This document shows positions 59,511 to 64,000 of a DNA stretch of 64,000 bases, one piece after another. Positions within the stretch are counted from its first letter, which is position 1. Each line of letters begins with the position of its first letter. Below the pieces are notes generated by a model, which had not been told where the DNA came from, made no database searches, and was given only the letters and a program-made list of their open reading frames with translations. Where the stretch lies: contig CM068582.1 in NCBI GenBank assembly GCA_035048485.1, forward strand, positions 13,992,001-14,056,000. The letters run 5' to 3'. The position numbers were made by a program, and so were the translations under genes. The stretch is from Pteria penguin (Eukaryota > Mollusca > Bivalvia > Pterioida > Pteriidae).

Positions 59511-60655
59511 TTTGACAAGAGCATTCCTTTCATTAATTGTGGCTAAAATAGGGCAATAAAGTGCATCAAAAATCAACCATAGCGAAAATATTTATGAAAT
59601 GCTTTTTGCATTATAATGACAGAGTCCAGCAGTAGGCCAAAAACGAATAAAATATTATCCAAAACAGCAACACTTCTTCACATATTCTTATTTCCCTGAT
59701 GCACTCACTTTGTCACTGTATGCAGCAGTTCTGAGAAAGTAGTTTGTCAACGGAGAGTACCTCCTAAGCCATACCTTTCGCTATGGTGAAGCAATCTGTT
59801 GACAGACCCGGAGGAAAACATCTACGCTTGTATTGGGCCTAATTACTTTAATCCTATTAAGTTTCATCAAAATTCATTGAGTTGTTCCTGGGTAAAATTT
59901 GAAAATTAAAAAATCCTTTATCTTGTGTCAAAAAATAGAGAGAGGTACAAAAAGAGGTACCTCTATTTTTAGCGATGATGGCACCTCTTCTCTTTCAGCT
60001 GAAGTGATCTGAAAACCAGATTGTTTGCGAATTTCAATATGTTTGATCCTAAACGGATAATCTTGATATTCAAAATGGATTTGACCACCTTTACATATTG
60101 AAACGCGATGTGATTGACCGTTCCTCCTAGTTTAGTAAATTTAAAACATATAATATATGAATGTTATAGTCACAAAATGTGAAAGTATGATTAGCAGATG
60201 GACAGACAGGCAAAAACTGGATAAATGGATCCCTATATGCTAGTTTTCCTTCGCAGGCCACATAAAAATGCTTCTTCTTTACAATGAAACTATAATGATC
60301 TTCTTAACGAGTTTCCTTAACAGGAAAATTTTAGTAAATGAGATTAAACTTCTTAAATCATTGTTGATTAAACTCCATATCTGACAGGAGCGAAAGGGTA
60401 AAAGCATAAGTTATGTTCATCAGACATTGTGAGGTGACCTAAAAGTAAAATGTTTGCTAAAGTAAAATACGACGAAGTACGGAAGGGTAAACCAGATCTC
60501 ATATATTGGGTTTAGTGTCATATTCAGACAAATGCGAACCCCAGTAAAATCGAGGCGAGACCAGGTGCCCGGGAGTAAACATAAGTGATATCAACAGACT
60601 TATACATTGTTTTTGGATATAAATTTTATTTGACCTTTAATGTTAATTTTACATT
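59511..60655. other. No gene seen
   Basis: Nothing recognised except the CCAGGTGCCCGGG stretch near 60570, the inverted partner of 24795. Confidence 0.45.
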
Positions 60656-60912
60656 AAGCCGGCGGGGCCTAGAGGAAGAAATGCTTAGCTCATGACCAAA
60701 AGGTCCTGGATTCGACTTCCACCGTGAGTGCAGCGATGTATTTTAAATGATGCGATGGCAACTGACGTTTCAGATCAAGGTAGGCGTGGCACATAAAAGA
60801 TCCCTCGTTGCTTCCGGAGGGTCTGTTGCAAAGGTATAAATGTCTATGCAATTCATCAGGCAGATGCTGTCACAATATAGGTGAAATAATCATGGAGTGA
60901 CGTAATACAATA
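60656..60912 (+). mobile_element. Full-length SINE, plus strand
   Basis: Starts GCCGGCGGGGCCTAGAGG (A box), B-box-like GGATTCGACTTCC, then 'ggcacataaaagatccctcg', 'atcaggcagatgctgtcac' and the tail GGAGTGACGTAATACAATAA. It is the most complete plus-strand copy and carries a longer middle than those at 722 and 50320. Confidence 0.8.
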
Positions 60913-61555
60913 ATCAATAATTCAACAGTACTTTTGTGTTGTAAATCAAGATCAATGTATCTTTAACTTTATTGCATGTGTGGATTACATTATTGACTAG
61001 TTATTTAATCAAGCTTATTTATTTACAAAAGATAACCAAAAACATTTAATTAACATCTCGTCTTTACATTCAACTTATTATATATTATATATGATATTAA
61101 TATCTTGATGAAATGAGAGCTTATATAAATTAAGAGCTTGATTAGGCAGTGTGATTTAATGGCATTTGTGGAACAGCAGAACTCCTTTTAGCTGTTTAGG
61201 CTTTTCTCTTTTTCTGGATGTCGAATTATAGAAAGGGGCACCTGACATTTTAATCGTCGTGATCGATCGATCATTGACAGGTATAAGCATTATAGTGCAA
61301 CTAATTAAGATAAAAACAAAAGTAAGTTTGATAATAATTCAGTATGGTACATGAGTAAGAAGAGTAAAATGTAAAATGAGGCAAAAATGTGCATGCAGAT
61401 ATGAGATCATGTAACTAAAAAAGTTACAGTGTTGACATAGATTGTCTAGATTATAAAAAGAGTACTCTATCTTAGTTAGGGACATTCTCCATCTAAGTCA
61501 GGGACACCTTTATTTTTATCTACTTAATCTTTTTTCACAATCAATGAGGCAGGAA
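60913..61555. other. No gene seen
   Basis: AT-rich sequence with no recognisable feature. Confidence 0.5.
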
Positions 61556-61559
61556 GGAC

Positions 61560-61606
61560 TCTCTCTCTCTCTGTCTCTCTCTCTGTCTCTCTCTCTCTCG
61601 CTCTCT
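61560..61606. repeat. (CT)n microsatellite
   Basis: CT units with a few GT and CG interruptions. Confidence 0.9.
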
Positions 61607-61609
61607 AAA

Positions 61610-61770
61610 AGGAAGACTCAGTCGTATGACAGAAGTCACAATGGAAATATAAGTATTTAATGTAATGACATGAAAAGCACCTAAGGACATACCAAAAATA
61701 TTCGATTATAGTGCAGTTAGGATACCGAATTAGATATTTATTTGATATGACAAAAGTCAATCAATTGGTG
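61610..61770 (+). repeat. Copy of the long-inverted-repeat family
   Basis: 'agactcagtcgtatgacagaag', 'gattatagtgcagtta' and 'gataccga' follow the order of the copy at 37355, with substitutions. Confidence 0.6.
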
Positions 61771-61985
61771 TTTTTAAACACACACGCATATTCATATCAT
61801 CACTAAAGAGAATTATTTGCAATTATTATGACAAAATGGTGCCCAAACAATCTAATGCTGGCGGTTATGTATCTGTGGTTATAAGATAAAAGTCTTTCAT
61901 ATACTTTTCAAACTCATTTCAAACTAGATGAAATCGAATACTAATTTTTATTTGTATAATGCACCGTATGCTCATCTTTACAGTA

Positions 61986-63815
<1,830 letters not shown>

Positions 63816-63819
63816 GTAT

Positions 63820-64000
63820 TTCGAGAATCTTGAACCACCCCTGATTTGCTACATTCACTTTTTAATAAAGGGCCTAAGTATAGATTACCTTCCAGGATAG
63901 ATTTTTCCAAATGCTGGGATATTGTTGAAGGAGCATTAAACACTTATTGTAGACGATGGTGTAAAGAAGAAATTGTAAAAATACATGCTTTGAATGACTG
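63820..64000 (+). pseudogene. RT-type protein, N-terminal part, runs off the window
   Basis: Encodes LLHSLFNKGPKYRLPSRIDF, then KCWDIVEGALNTYCRRWCKE and KIHALND at the edge. The pattern G-P-K-x-R-x-x-x-x-I-D and a W-C-K-x-E motif is that of the region upstream of the RT domain in the RT family represented at 47156 and 48415. The upstream frame contains stops. The part beyond 64000 would decide whether an RT domain follows. Confidence 0.45.

Overview
The window looks like AT-rich, intron-containing animal DNA. Its SINEs, its degenerate 'aggtcaaggtcacaat'-type tandem repeats, its THAP- and P2X7-tail-type genes and its RT families suggest a lophotrochozoan, most likely a bivalve mollusc. That assignment is inference; no rRNA, mitochondrial or clear single-copy host gene is present. 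Almost everything recognisable is a mobile element or a gene type usually spread by one. The best preserved genes are gag and pol of one LTR retrotransposon.

Region by region. 0-5 kb: a minus-strand SINE, a minisatellite and a 2.6-kb DNA element bounded by AGTGAGGCC-type inverted ends. 5-12.4 kb: three decayed Tc1-like transposase copies and two LINE fragments in opposite orientation. 12.7-20.6 kb: a young 7.9-kb Ty3/Gypsy-type element with 4-bp target duplications, inserted inside the first exon of a THAP zinc-finger gene that resumes at 20.63 kb. 21.6-28.3 kb: microsatellites and degenerate tandem repeats. 28.3-30.3 kb: a three-exon pseudogene for the P2X7-type C-terminal cysteine-rich domain (plus strand). 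31.7-36.1 kb: an eight-exon THAP plus DDE transposase pseudogene, Kolobok-like (minus strand). 36.8-42.2 kb: an integrase pseudogene with an acidic repeat linker and an OTU protease domain, Ginger-like (minus strand), itself carrying a 1-kb TA-flanked element and a foldback repeat. 42.3-48.7 kb: a long-inverted-repeat element family, RT fragments and a chimeric SINE. 49.2-52.9 kb: a second copy of the AGTGAGGCC element in inverted orientation, holding a hAT-like element that in turn holds a SINE. 53-64 kb: simple repeats, dispersed repeat copies, SINEs and, at the right edge, the start of another RT-type ORF.

Working together: in the LTR element gag and pol overlap in -1 frames and a short membrane-anchored ORF lies where env would be, while most of env has decayed although the two LTRs are about 99% alike. 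The P2X7-tail gene and the Kolobok-like gene lie tail to tail and may be two genes of one element or chance neighbours. Many frameshifts in the spliced pseudogenes fall in A/T homopolymers, so part of the damage may be consensus error; other lesions (stops, a lost splice acceptor) are not of that type.
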